Shown piece after piece: positions 46,731-57,016 of a stretch of DNA of 64,000 bases. Source of the DNA: Climacium dendroides (taxonomy: Eukaryota; Streptophyta; Bryopsida; Hypnales; Climaciaceae); the NCBI GenBank assembly GCA_950106755.1, contig OX467087.1, forward strand, positions 12,094,047 to 12,158,046. The letters run 5' to 3'. The notes beneath the pieces were generated by a model. The model had not been told where the DNA came from and did not search any database. It worked only from the letters and a program-made list of their open reading frames with translations. A program made the translations under genes and the position numbers. The stretch's first letter is position 1. Each line of letters opens with the position of its first letter.

Positions 46731-47283
46731 CTAGAGTGCCCTGTGGCATTGCCACAATCAAAACAAAAGTAAAAGTAATTTTCTAATTTTTTAGAACCAA
46801 AAACAACTCAAAAATCCATAACTTTCTCACCGTTAGTTGGAATGCCACGAAACCAAGCCTGTGCACCCCTCCTCATCAAGAGCTTTCTGACGATACCAAA
46901 ATTGTGACCAAAATATTAAAAAATAATTTTTTAATTTTTTAGTTCATAAAAATACTTCAAAATTCAATAACGTTCACACTATGAGTCGGAACGCCACGAA
47001 ACCAAGCCGTTGCTCCCCTCTTTGCCGAGGGCTTTTCGACAGTACCAAGATTGCAATCAAAATATGAGTAAAAGTAATTCTCTAATTTTTCAAAACGAAA
47101 AACAACTCGAAAATGCATAACTTTCACACCGTATGTCCGAACACCACGAAACCAAGCCAGTGCACCCCTCCTCGTTGAGGGCTTTCCGACAGTACCAAGC
47201 ACACACAACCGAGGGATGCATGGTTTGAGAGATCTCAACGTGACAAACAATACAAAACAAACCACATGTCTTAATAGAAGAGA
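46731..47283 (-). mobile_element. Non-autonomous Helitron, second of three in tandem
   Basis: The minus-strand end is TGTGGCAATGCCACAGGGCA then CTCTAG: a perfect 7-bp stem about 7-10 bases before the CTAG end, the Helitron 3' signature. The start at the next junction is TCTCTTCTATTAAGAC. Junction CTAG|TC on both sides. Confidence 0.85.
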
Positions 47284-47919
47284 CTAGAGTGCCCTGTGGC
47301 ACTGCCACAATCAAAACAAAAGTAGAAGTAATTTTTTAATTTTTTTAGAACCAAAAACAACTCAAAAATTCGTAACTTTCTCACCGTGAGTTGGAATGCC
47401 ACAAAATCAGACCTATACACCCCTCTTCGCCGAGAGATTTCTAACGGTACTAAAATTGTGACCAAAATATAAGAAAAAGTAATTTTTTAATTTTTTAGTT
47501 CATAAAAATACTTCAAAATTCAATAACTTTCACACTGTGAGTCAAAACACCACGAAACCAAGCCAGTGCACCCCTCCTCACCGAGGGCTTTCTGACGGTA
47601 CCAAGCATGCACTACAAGAAAATCTGTCCGAATTGACAGAAACTGGTCCGAAATGACAGAAATCAACCCTTCCTAATCTACAGAAAATTGACAGTTTTTT
47701 GTCAATTCGGACAATTTTCTGTCAATTCGGTCAATTTCTGTCAATTTTTTGTCCTAATTGATTGAAACTTGTCAAATTTCTGTAGATTAGGAGGGGCTGA
47801 TTTCTGTCATTTTGGACCAGTTTCTCTTGTAGTGATGTGATTTGAGGATGCACGGTCCGAGAGATCTCAACGTGACAAACAAAACAAACAAAACAAACCA
47901 CTTGTCTTAATAGAAGAGA
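47284..47919 (-). mobile_element. Non-autonomous Helitron, third of three in tandem, interrupted by a MITE
   Basis: Minus-strand start TCTCTTCTATTAAGACAAG preceded by A (outer flank), end with TGTGGCAGTGCCACA hairpin then CTCTAG. A CACTA MITE (47610-47834) interrupts it. Removing that MITE and one ATG restores CCAAGCATG-TGATTTGAGGATG, as in 23850-23863 (CCAAGCATGTGACTGGAGGA). Confidence 0.85.
47610..47834. mobile_element. CACTA-type MITE inside a Helitron, TSD ATG
   Basis: Starts CACTACAAGAAAATCTGTCC and ends GGACCAGTTTCTCTTGTAGTG in imperfect inverse. ATG flanks both sides (47607-47609 and 47835-47837). The interior is built of repeated GACAGAAA / TTTCTGTC words. Confidence 0.92.
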
Positions 47920-48471
47920 TGTTTGAAATAAAATTTATTCAACTTATTTATTTATTTTAAATATATGGCCTTTAGAAAGGGCTGCAATTAAACTGACATG
48001 ACTCGATCAAGGCAACTTTGGACATCTCCGTCAGACCAAGTGAAGGAACAAATCCCCTCCTCACAAAGAGACTCCACACAAGCAATGTTAGTAGTTTGCT
48101 CAACATGCAAGTTACACTTTGACATCTTTAATCTCATCCTCAATTCAAGGACATTCTAAAATATCTTGCATATTGCCGCTTATCATTACTTACAATACCA
48201 TTCTTATCTTATATTCAAACTATTTGACTTGTTATGCAATTGTCTACAAAGTAGAGGCAAGCACAAAATGATCCATTCTTCCTCATCGACATGCTTCTCT
48301 ATGTAGTCAATACTTCACTAAATTTTACAACTAACTATACATTCTTAAAGGTTTGAAAGAAAGACAAAAGGTATTAAGTTTTGAGGCATGTCAAACAAAG
48401 AGAAGTAATACTAAGAAAATTTTAGAAATAACAACAAATTAATATCATAGTTAGAAGGTTCTTGAAGTTGT
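47920..48471. other. AT-rich spacer, no gene seen
   Basis: No domain-bearing frame and no element ends found. Confidence 0.5.
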
Positions 48472-49372
48472 TTAACCCCAAAAGGATTTTGACTATGTTT
48501 TCACCAAATTTTTGAAAAAAAACATTTTTGGACACATCTAACCTTAGGATGTTATATTACTTTGGTTTAAAAGATGTGGAAAAAATTTCAGAAATTTTCA
48601 CCATGTAGATTGCAAAATATTAGCGTTTGAAGTAACAAAAATCCTTTTTTTGTCCCTGTAAAAAACTGGGCAGCTGCACTTCACAAAGTCAAATTATTAT
48701 GAAAAAATGTCCAAAACGGTGGTTACTCTTTGGATTCAATCTTCAAGTCAAGTTGGCTACACACTTGAAAATTTTCAGACCATTTGGAATTGCACAATAT
48801 ATAGGGAAAAAATAGAAAGTAGAGAATGATTCAAAATACTAAATTGTTAACAACTTATTTATGAAATTGAAAAATGCCAATCCCAATGGTTGTAATGTTG
48901 TAATAAACAATCTACATCCTATGATTTTGTTTTTTTCAAAAAATACTGAAAATTGAGTTAAATAAAGGACTTCAAAGTTTATTTTAGAGTATAGATTCAT
49001 AACTAACTGAAAACTACCCACAACTAAAACTCCTCATAACTTTCATCTCATCAATAAAAATGAAATTATTCAAAGATTTTAATGTATAATTAAATCTAGA
49101 TAACTAATTTCAATTTCAATTTTTTTTTAAAGCTATTATTAAAGAAGTTTTTTTGTTGACCGGATTGCCACCCAAATATTGAATATTACATATCATACAA
49201 TAAATTTTTAACCATGTAATTAAAAGTTATGAAAATTGTTGGGCCTTAAAGCTAATCCTTAGAAAAATGTTGTGTGAAAATTTCAGCAAAAAATAATAAA
49301 AATTCCGTTTGTAGTGAACTTCCTAAAATTGCTATGTTGCCAAAAAACGATTTTTGGTCTTTTAGGGGTTAA
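48472..49372. mobile_element. piggyBac-like TTAA element (family P, copy 1)
   Basis: Left TTAA-CCCCAAAAGGATTTT; right, reversed, TTAA-CCCCTAAAAGACCAAAA. A diverged copy of the same body lies at 58676-59615 (shared TTTGACTATGTTTTCACCAAA and CCCAATGGTTGTAATGTT). No transposase. Confidence 0.82.
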
Positions 49373-51136
49373 AATCAATTATTAATCTACCACCAATTTA
49401 ATATTCATTTGTCTTCAATATATAAGATGCTTTACTTGATTTGAGGCACTTTCGAGTTCTATAAAGTGGTTTAGAACCCAAAACAATGTTGTTGAATGTT
49501 GATGAACATGGTATATTCCTTAAGAATTTTAGAAGTAAAATTTGTTTGATAAGGAATAAAAAGATGGTAGGACAATTGCTTGCAACACAACCTATAATAC
49601 ATTTCCCCTCTTTTTCATCTTTCCAAACATATATTTAGTTCTAAATTTGGTAAAAAAATTAGCTTAGTGGAAAAGATCTAAGTAAAGAAATGGACTTTTT
49701 TTGTCCACACCTTTAGGGCTGCTTAAGACTATGGTGGAGAAGTGCACTAGTCAATCAAGAAGTTTTGGCCAAGACGTGGTTATTTGAGGCAACTAGTGGG
49801 GTGTTGGAGAAGATGGAAAGACAATAAAATAATGCCTTAAGTTTTGGCCAATTGTAGAGTAAACACCAACTAGAGAAGTCTTTTGGACAATTTTCAAATT
49901 AAAGTTCACCAGCCAACAATCCTTATGCATATATTTTGTATGTTTGGGGGGCTACAATAAACTTTGAGAAGCTATAACTTTTACATCTAGCCTTCAAATT
50001 CAATAAAAGTTGTTGGAAAAAACATGTTTAGTTGTCAAGTTTGTGTGATAATATTTTCACATGAACCCATTATGTATTGAATTTGAAGAAATCATTAGAG
50101 TACATGAAGTTCAAATTTAGTTTACCAATGCAATTGGAGTTCATCAAACAAATTTTGATGGTAAAATGAAGGGAATGTTTCATTGATATTTGTAAGAATG
50201 GAGGGTAGAGATGTCATATTTATATTGAAATCCATTGTTCAACATGAATCCTCAAAGGGTATGGGATAATTTGAAGATAAGAACTTGACTATTTGTTGTC
50301 AAATGAAGGAAATATATTTGAAGTATAATTTTAGACCTCATTTAGGCATAGTAAAATAAAAAAATCCAAAAAACTTTGAACTATAAAAAATGTCATTTCC
50401 AACTTCTCTTTGAAATTTGTTCATAACTTTTGATTGGAGGCTCAAAATCTCAAAATGATTCTTTGTAATGAAATTTAATTTGATTTACTAACTTTTTTTA
50501 GTTCAAATTCTTTTGCAAATTTTTTTTTCTACTATGCCTATATGTGGTTTGAAATTCTACTTCAAACACAATCCCTACTTTTGACTTAATTATGAATGGT
50601 TGAGCTCTTGCTCATTCAAATTTACAAATCCCACATGGATTGATTTACTTCCTACTACCCCATATGTATATAAATAGCTTGCCTTCTCCATTAAGAAACA
50701 AAAAATCAAATTGGATTTTGTATTTTAAATTCAATGTGAGGTTCTAACTCAAATCATTATGATGAATTAAGATTCTTCTCTCCATTTACATATACTATAA
50801 TGATATATTGTAGGTTTTGTAAAGTAGCACCTTTGCAATAGTCATGGATGTTGAACATGGTAAAGAGAGTGATACATAAGGGGGAGTCTATTCAATCAAA
50901 TTTATTATAGGGAATAATATTTTAATGAATTTGAAATTACTAAAAGTGCTTCCACATAGGCAATCATGTTATTTTTTCATCCACTTGAAGTTCTCCACTA
51001 AACAAGTCTTGGTTGTAGTCTAAACCCAATCCAGTAAAGAACAAATTTGTTCCAATCATATTGCTTCATTTTGCTAGAATTCTTCACTCGTGCACTTCTC
51101 CATTGTAGTCAAAAGCAGCCGTTAGTTATAGTTGTA
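49373..51136. other. AT-rich spacer with one foldback
   Basis: No gene seen. Contains the foldback at 50313-50570. A phrase at 49975-50030 (GAGAAGCTATAACTTTTAC and following) resembles the interior of the 34.3/43.7-kb family. Confidence 0.5.
50313..50570. repeat. Foldback family F, copy 1
   Basis: TTTGAAGTATAATTTTAGACC...TAGGCATAGTA at the left pairs with TACTATGCCTA...GAAATTCTACTTCAAA at the right. A second copy with the same arms is at 52668-53020. Confidence 0.75.
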
Positions 51137-51835
51137 TTAACCCCTGAAGGCCCAAGGCTATTTTTGTAATAAAAACACTCGAAATTGTCCCTTTTGCTGC
51201 ATTCGTCAAAATTTTCAATAAAATGTTTTAGAAAAATCTAAGCTTTTTACTAATGATTTTGAATTTAAAATTTTATCATATTCAACATGATGTTATTTAT
51301 GTTTTCAAAAAATTTCAAGTCAAAAAAAGGTGTAGAGCACATCCAATAAATTTTGCAATACAATAATGTCCCAAAGTTTACAGTGCACGACATAATTTTT
51401 CAAGCACATTTTAAAACTTGAAAATCCAAATAGTGGATTGAAAGATATACTAATTCTTTACAAGATCACAAAAAAAATTTATAAAAAAAAAAATCCTTTA
51501 CTTCCTATAGAATTTAGAAGGACTATCTAAATAAATATAGGCTAAAGCTTTAGGGTAGCTTTGAAAAATGGATTCACTTCCATTTTTTTATCTGATTCCA
51601 TCCTATTTTTGCTATTGAAAACTCTAAATTTGACCTTCTAGGTGATTGTAAAAAAGACCAAACAATTTTAGAAGAATTTTGTTAAATTGGTTTTTATTCT
51701 AGCTATATCTTTTGAATTTTAAATCCAATGCCAAAAATAAAAAATTTGATTAAAGATATTTTGATTGTAATTGTATCATTTATTTTTTCAAAAAAATTAT
51801 AAATCATTTGATTTCTCTAATTTTTCACTCTAATT

Positions 51836-52377
51836 TTTGGTGGTCTATTCCCACACTAGTGGAACATGTTCTATATGAAGGTCATAAAAATTACATTATT
51901 TTATGTCCTCCACGTTCATGCAAATAGGCCAAAAGAAGGCTTTCATGGCACACACTTTTGAACATTGAAGATAGTTTCAAGTTCATTTTTTGGATGAAAT
52001 ATTATCACCATCACATCCTCACAAATCTAAAAATATATATTTTACTATTATTGATTTAATAAAAAATCAAAAAACTAAAATATCTTTTTAGGACATTTAG
52101 AATTGTAGGTAGAGTAGTGATATTTCAACGGTTTGTTTTTTATAAATCAATCATATTAAAATAAAATAAATAAAAGATTGAAAATTTGTAAGGACATAAT
52201 GGTGATGAGATTTCACCAAAAAATGAACTTGAAACCATCTTCAATGTTTAGAAGTGTGCATGCTATAGAACTCCTTTTGGGGCCTATTTGCACAAACATG
52301 GAAGACATAAAACAATGTATTTTTCTATGACCTTCATATGGAACATGCTCCACTAGTGTGGGAATAGACCACCAAAA
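51836..52377. repeat. Palindrome with ~200-bp arms
   Basis: TTTGGTGGTCTATTCCCACA at the left pairs with TGTGGGAATAGACCACCAAA at the right. Pairing continues through CTAGTGGAACATG, TGAAGGTCATA and GTTTCAAGTTCATTTTTTGG. Probably a separate foldback element nested in the 51.1-kb element. Confidence 0.88.
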
Positions 52378-52667
52378 TTTTAGTTCTACATGATTAAATT
52401 TGGGTATTCCCCATTACTAAAAATAAAAAAATTTCTTAAAGTATGAATAATTAAAAATTCTGAATTTTAAATATAAAATGATTTTTAAATTAAAAAAATA
52501 AAGAATAAAATTACAATCAAAACATTTAGAAATATACTTTTTATTTTGGAAGATATGGTAGGAGTTTAACTATTAAATTTTTTATTTTTGGGTATATCGG
52601 GAGGTAGAATATATAAATTAGAATTAGTAGGAGTTCAACCACTTACAATTAAGTTCAAAGTAGGAAT

Positions 52668-53020
52668 TGTATTTGAAGTAGAATTTCAAACTTCATTTAG
52701 GCATAGTAGAATAACTTTTTTTAGAAAAATTTGAAGCAAGAAAAGTTGGAAAATCAAAATGAATTTCATCTCCCAAAATCCATTTGAGATTATGGACAAA
52801 ATTATGGACAAAATTATGAGATGGGTAGGAAGGAAATTTTTTTGGACGTTTTCAAAAATTCTTTTAGAATTTTGTCCATAACTTTTATTAGAGGATCAAA
52901 ATCTCAAACAGATTTCTGCAGATGAAATTGATTTTGATTTCTCAACTTTTTTATTTCAAATTTTTAAAAAAGAATTTGTCATACCTACATGAGGTCTAAA
53001 ATTCTACTTCAAACACAATT
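52668..53020. repeat. Foldback family F, copy 2
   Basis: TTTGAAGTAGAATTTCAAAC at the left pairs with ATTCTACTTCAAACACAATT at the right. The middle holds ATTATGGACAAAATT / AATTTTGTCCATAAC as further pairing. Confidence 0.75.
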
Positions 53021-53773
53021 CCTAAGTTTTGACAATGAGTGGTCAAGTTTTCATCTTCAAATTATCCCATAACCTTTGAGGATTCATGGATTGACAATGA
53101 ATTTCATCATAAAAACAACTCCCCTCCAAAGCTTCTCACCAAATGCCAATAAAGCTATTCCTTCATTCTACCAATTAAATCTTTCTTATTGGCAAATTGT
53201 CAAATGACATTAATATTTCTCATTCATTTGTAGATTTATTCCTTAGATCTTTGAATTTTTGCCATGAGACGACGGTTAGAAATCCCAGGGTTTTTGATGC
53301 GCCAAGGGTTTGGCCAATGGTCCTAGCCCTTGACCCATTGCCCACCCCAATCTTTGTCCTTCTAACCAACACAACTTGTGTATTTATTCCCAGCCTTAAT
53401 CAACAAAATTTTAGAAACCTAGCTTGCCTTCAAATTAAACTTTGCCTAAAAGGGCCTATAACTTCTTTACCAGATTGAAATAAAAATTATACACCCACAA
53501 AGTTCTTGATGAACTATACATCCACAAAATGTTTGAAAAAACTCAAGTAAAATTTCAACTCATAAGAACCTATCCAAACTTCAAATTGTCCCCCAAGTGG
53601 CCCAAGGGCCTTTAGGGATTAAGCGGGTTAGAGTACATAGAGAAGACCTCAAGGTGGTAACAAATTCTACATTACTGCCATTTTATTTCTTACATCGAGT
53701 GTACAATTTGGTAAAATATTATTCATGATGCTAGATCCAATTTTGAGCATCCGTGCCTCTCTTAAGTGGTCAT

Positions 53774-54023
53774 GCTTATAGTTGTATGATGAGCCTCTTG
53801 TGGAGGCGGTTTTGCCCCCGTGTTTTACCCCTAGGAAAAATGCAAAAAACTTTTATTTGCTGCCCCAATTTTTTTTTTACAAATTTTGAGTACATATTTG
53901 CAATCAGATGCCTCAAGTTAGTTATAAAAAAAATAGTATTAACACGGCACAAAATAGGGGGCTTTTTTTTGACATTCACCCTTGCCTGGCCCTCCTCAAG
54001 AGGCTCGTCATACAACTATAAGC
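53774..54023. mobile_element. MITE with GCTTATAGTTGTATGA ends
   Basis: Left GCTTATAGTTGTATGATGAG, right CTCGTCATACAACTATAAGC; the inverted repeat is ~33 bp with two mismatches. 250 bp long, no coding capacity. Flanks CAT and GCG give no clear target duplication. Confidence 0.85.
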
Positions 54024-54853
54024 GCGACCCTCTTCAGTTGACTGCCCAGACTAATAAGGTTACTATTCATAAAGCCCTTGTTCCATCTTACCTCTTCGAC
54101 CATCCCAGAAGTATAGATTTAATTAGACATTCGAGATTCAATGAAACTGTTCGACATTATGTTCAAGAATCGTATCTGAGCCCGAAGATTGATCCAACCA
54201 AACGTACAAATTTGGACATCCGTGATACTGGGTAATGCTCCGTTCTTCAGTTGAAGATATGCACAACCGAAGGACCTCTGACATGCCAATCACTAATAAG
54301 TTGGTGGTAAAAAGAGTTCATAAAAATAGTCCGTCTTCAGGAAGGAAAGAAGCTCACGAAACAGTTTGGAAAATCCCTGCTTCCTCTTTGGCTCCTGCTT
54401 GCCGGGCTGTATGGTACTTTACCCGATTCACGTCGTCAGTTTTCCATTTGAGCCACACAAAACAAGTAAACAAAACAGCTCCAGTCTTTTTAATACTTTT
54501 AAAAAGGGCTTGTAGGTGATCAGAGATAGACGGAACAGTGTTGTGCAAATGTAGTACTGTACAGACTGCCCGGCCTGACGGAAAATTCTCCTACAACTAA
54601 ATTTTTCGGAAGTCGGCAACTGGGAGTGACTGATTTTGGGTGGACTTGACCCCAGAGACTACGCAAGGTCGAGAGCCTGATGAGTAGTAACCGTCCAACG
54701 ATTCGGGGACCGTTGCAGGCCAAGCATCCGCCGCGCTCACTTCGATACCCGAATCAGAAGACCATTGCAGACAAGGAGGAGGGTACGTAGCCAGCTAACT
54801 AGCTGCGTTAAATTGGCAGGATTCAGGAGCCAAAAATGGTGACAAATATGTAC
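54024..54853. other. GC-richer spacer, no recognised gene
   Basis: Composition is close to 45-50 % GC by eye, unlike the flanks. Open frames (to 160 codons if the MITE is included) have no recognisable domain. It could hold an exon or old promoter, but nothing supports a specific call. Confidence 0.4.
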
Positions 54854-55854
54854 TGTACAGTGGGGTACAGCTCAATTACGAATTCTTGCATTCACAGTGA
54901 AAAAAAAGTTCACTGCTGCCCACTTTGACGCCCTCCCGAGGGCTGAAAAATTAATATTTTCTCACGAATTTTTTTTTTACAAGATCCTCTTTATGCTAAT
55001 AACATATGTGCCAAATTTCAAGTCCAAAAAATTTATACAAAAAAAGATATTCAAACATGTACCAACATGTGTTGTTCAAAAAAAAATTTCACTAATACCA
55101 ACTTTGACACCCTCCCAAAAATTGAAAAAAAAAGTTTTGGCCTTGAAATTTTTGGTGTAAGATAAACTTAGTGAAACTAACTAATGTGCAAAATTTCAAG
55201 TTCAAAAAAATTTCCCACAAAGAGTAGTTCAACTTCTACCAATTGATAGGTGTAGCCATGAGAAACAATTTCACTATGGCCCAACTTTGACACCCTCCCA
55301 AGGGCAAAAAAATTGTTTATGTACCATGAAATTTTTGGCATGAGATCACCTCTATGTTGGTAATATGTGTGTGAAATTTCAAGGCCAAAAGATTTACTTA
55401 AAAAAAGATATATTCAAAATCTACCAGCATGTGTTGTTATGGAAAAAAAATTCATAACTACACATGTTGGTAGAAGTTGAACTACTCTTTGTGGGAAATT
55501 TTTTTGAACTTGAAATTTTGCACATTAGTTAGTTTCACTAAGTTTATCTTACACCAAAAATTTCAAGGCCAAAACTTTTTTTTTCAATTTTTGGGAGGGT
55601 GTCAAAGTTGGTATTAGTGAAATTTTTTTTTGAACAACACATGTTGGTACATGTTTGAATATCTTTTTTTGTATAAATTTTTTGGACTTGAAATTTGGCA
55701 CATATGTTATTAGCATAAAGAGGATCTTGTAAAAAAAAATTCGTGAGAAAATATTAATTTTTCAGCCCTCGGGAGGGCGTCAAAGTGGGCAGCAGTGAAC
55801 TTTTTTTTCACTGTGAATGCAAGAATTCGTAATTGAGCTGTACCCCACTGTACA
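54854..55854. repeat. ~1-kb near-perfect palindrome built of tandem ~190-bp units
   Basis: Left arm 54854-55241 and right arm ~55466-55854 are reverse complements over ~390 bp with, by eye, almost no mismatches apart from the length of A/T runs. The outer ends are TGTACAGTGGGGTACAGC / GCTGTACCCCACTGTACA. The left arm has two direct units sharing CAACTTTGACACCCTCCC / CCACTTTGACGCCCTCCC, and the ~225-bp spacer holds a third unit. No gene. Confidence 0.93.
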
Positions 55855-55975
55855 CAAGGTCTAATTCAATATCAGCTACATGTAACTATGGATTTACGTT
55901 TCAAAGCGGCCACCAATTAACATAGACACACCTAAAAGTAACACTTGTTCCAAGTAGCTACATAGATGGGAAATT

Positions 55976-56262
55976 TCGTTAAAATGGCGGCATTCCATGT
56001 GCCATTTTCAAACCGACCGCTTTGAATTGTAAAAGTGACATCTAGGAAAGGTATAGTTTTCAAGAATCTTGAAATTTTACAGATTTGATAAATCTATGAC
56101 TATTATAAATTTCAGACCGCACGATCTGAATTGTAAAAGTGACATCTATCACTGGTGTAGATTTCAAATATCTAAAAATGGTATAGAACGTTTATACACT
56201 TCAGATTGCCAATAAAAACTGCCAAAGTAGAAGAATTTTGCCATTTCAACGAAATTGCCCAT
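55976..56262. mobile_element. MITE family M, copy 2
   Basis: ATGGGAAATTTCGTTAAAAT at the left, inverse at the right as CAACGAAATTGCCCAT. Same family as 1198-1518: GGCGGCATTCCATGTGCCAT here, GGCGATATTCCGTGTGTCAT there. Confidence 0.85.
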
Positions 56263-56282
56263 ATATTAGTAAAATTATGTGT

Positions 56283-56630
56283 ACTACATTAATGATGGTA
56301 TTTAGTGTTATGTTACTAATAGTGTTACCTAGATTTTTACCCCGGTCACTCTAAACTTCAATTAGTTGGCATTTAGTGTTGTGTTCACTTTTTTGAGCAA
56401 TAACTTTTTTGAGTATGTAATAGGTTTCTTGAGTTCATACGGGTTTTTTTGCATTTTGATGAAATAGTTAGGTAACACTAAATGTAAACTTGTAAAAAAT
56501 TTATACCCAATAGTTGACAAATAGTGTCTATGTTGACATTTAGTGTTGGTAACATTAACCGGATTGTTGACAATTAGTGTTATGCTTTATAATTAGAGTT
56601 GCCAACACTAAATACCATCATTAGTGTAGT
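56283..56630. mobile_element. Inverted-repeat element with repeated TTAGTGTT words
   Basis: CATTAATGATGGTATTTAGT at the left and ACTAAATACCATCATTAGTG at the right. Inside, TTTAGTGTT or TTAGTGTTA occurs about eight times in both orientations, like subterminal transposase-binding sites. No coding frame. Confidence 0.8.
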
Positions 56631-56878
56631 TAGGAAATGGTTTAGGAAACCAACACAATTGGTTTTGTATTTTTCTGAGCTTATATAAATATAATACGAA
56701 GTTGTGGAAACAACTACATGGATTGGTGCACCTACTGTGGACCGTAGCTAGAGTAATGCCCCGACTAAATGCACAAGTGATCGCCGAAGCATCCAAAAGC
56801 AGCAAACCATAAGCTTGCATCACGTGCAGGGAGATTGGTCAATGCTAAACCTACCCTCATGACTGTGACAACTTCCTG

Positions 56879-56951
56879 TAACCCCACCTGTTTGCTTTGA
56901 GAGTAACCCCACCTATTTGCTTTGAGTGTAACCCCACCTGTTTGCTTTGAG
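56879..56951. repeat. ~24-bp tandem repeat, 3 copies
   Basis: TAACCCCACCTGTTTGCTTT-GAG units, one with TATTTGC. Confidence 0.88.
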
Positions 56952-57016
56952 TCCAAGATTTAGGTCGTTTTTTAGGTGTCACCAAACAACTCCTGTTACT
57001 TTTAGGTACGTCTACC

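Larger units (their letters stand above)
51137..53622. mobile_element. Large piggyBac-like TTAA element, ~2.5 kb, with inner palindromes
   Basis: Left TTAA-CCCCTGAAGGCCCAAGG; right, reversed, TTAA-TCCCTAAAGGCCCTTGG. It contains a 542-bp palindrome (51836-52377) and foldback F copy 2 (52668-53020). No transposase-like frame; the open frame at 53197-53478 is the element's right part and has no domain. Confidence 0.72.
55922..57016. mobile_element. Inverted-repeat element with ACCTAAAAGTAACA ends hosting two MITEs
   Basis: Left TAGACACACCTAAAAGTAAC; right, reversed, TAGACGTACCTAAAAGTAAC, then TTGTT on both arms. It contains MITE M copy 2 (55976-56262), the TTAGTGTT element (56283-56630) and a small tandem array. 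No coding capacity. Confidence 0.65.

Noticed and set aside
53753..54235. 160-codon plus-strand frame
   Set aside because: Half of it is the MITE 53774-54023 and the rest has no recognisable domain.
54897..55160. 87-codon frame in the 1-kb palindrome
   Set aside because: Falls wholly in the left arm, is low complexity, and no domain is visible.
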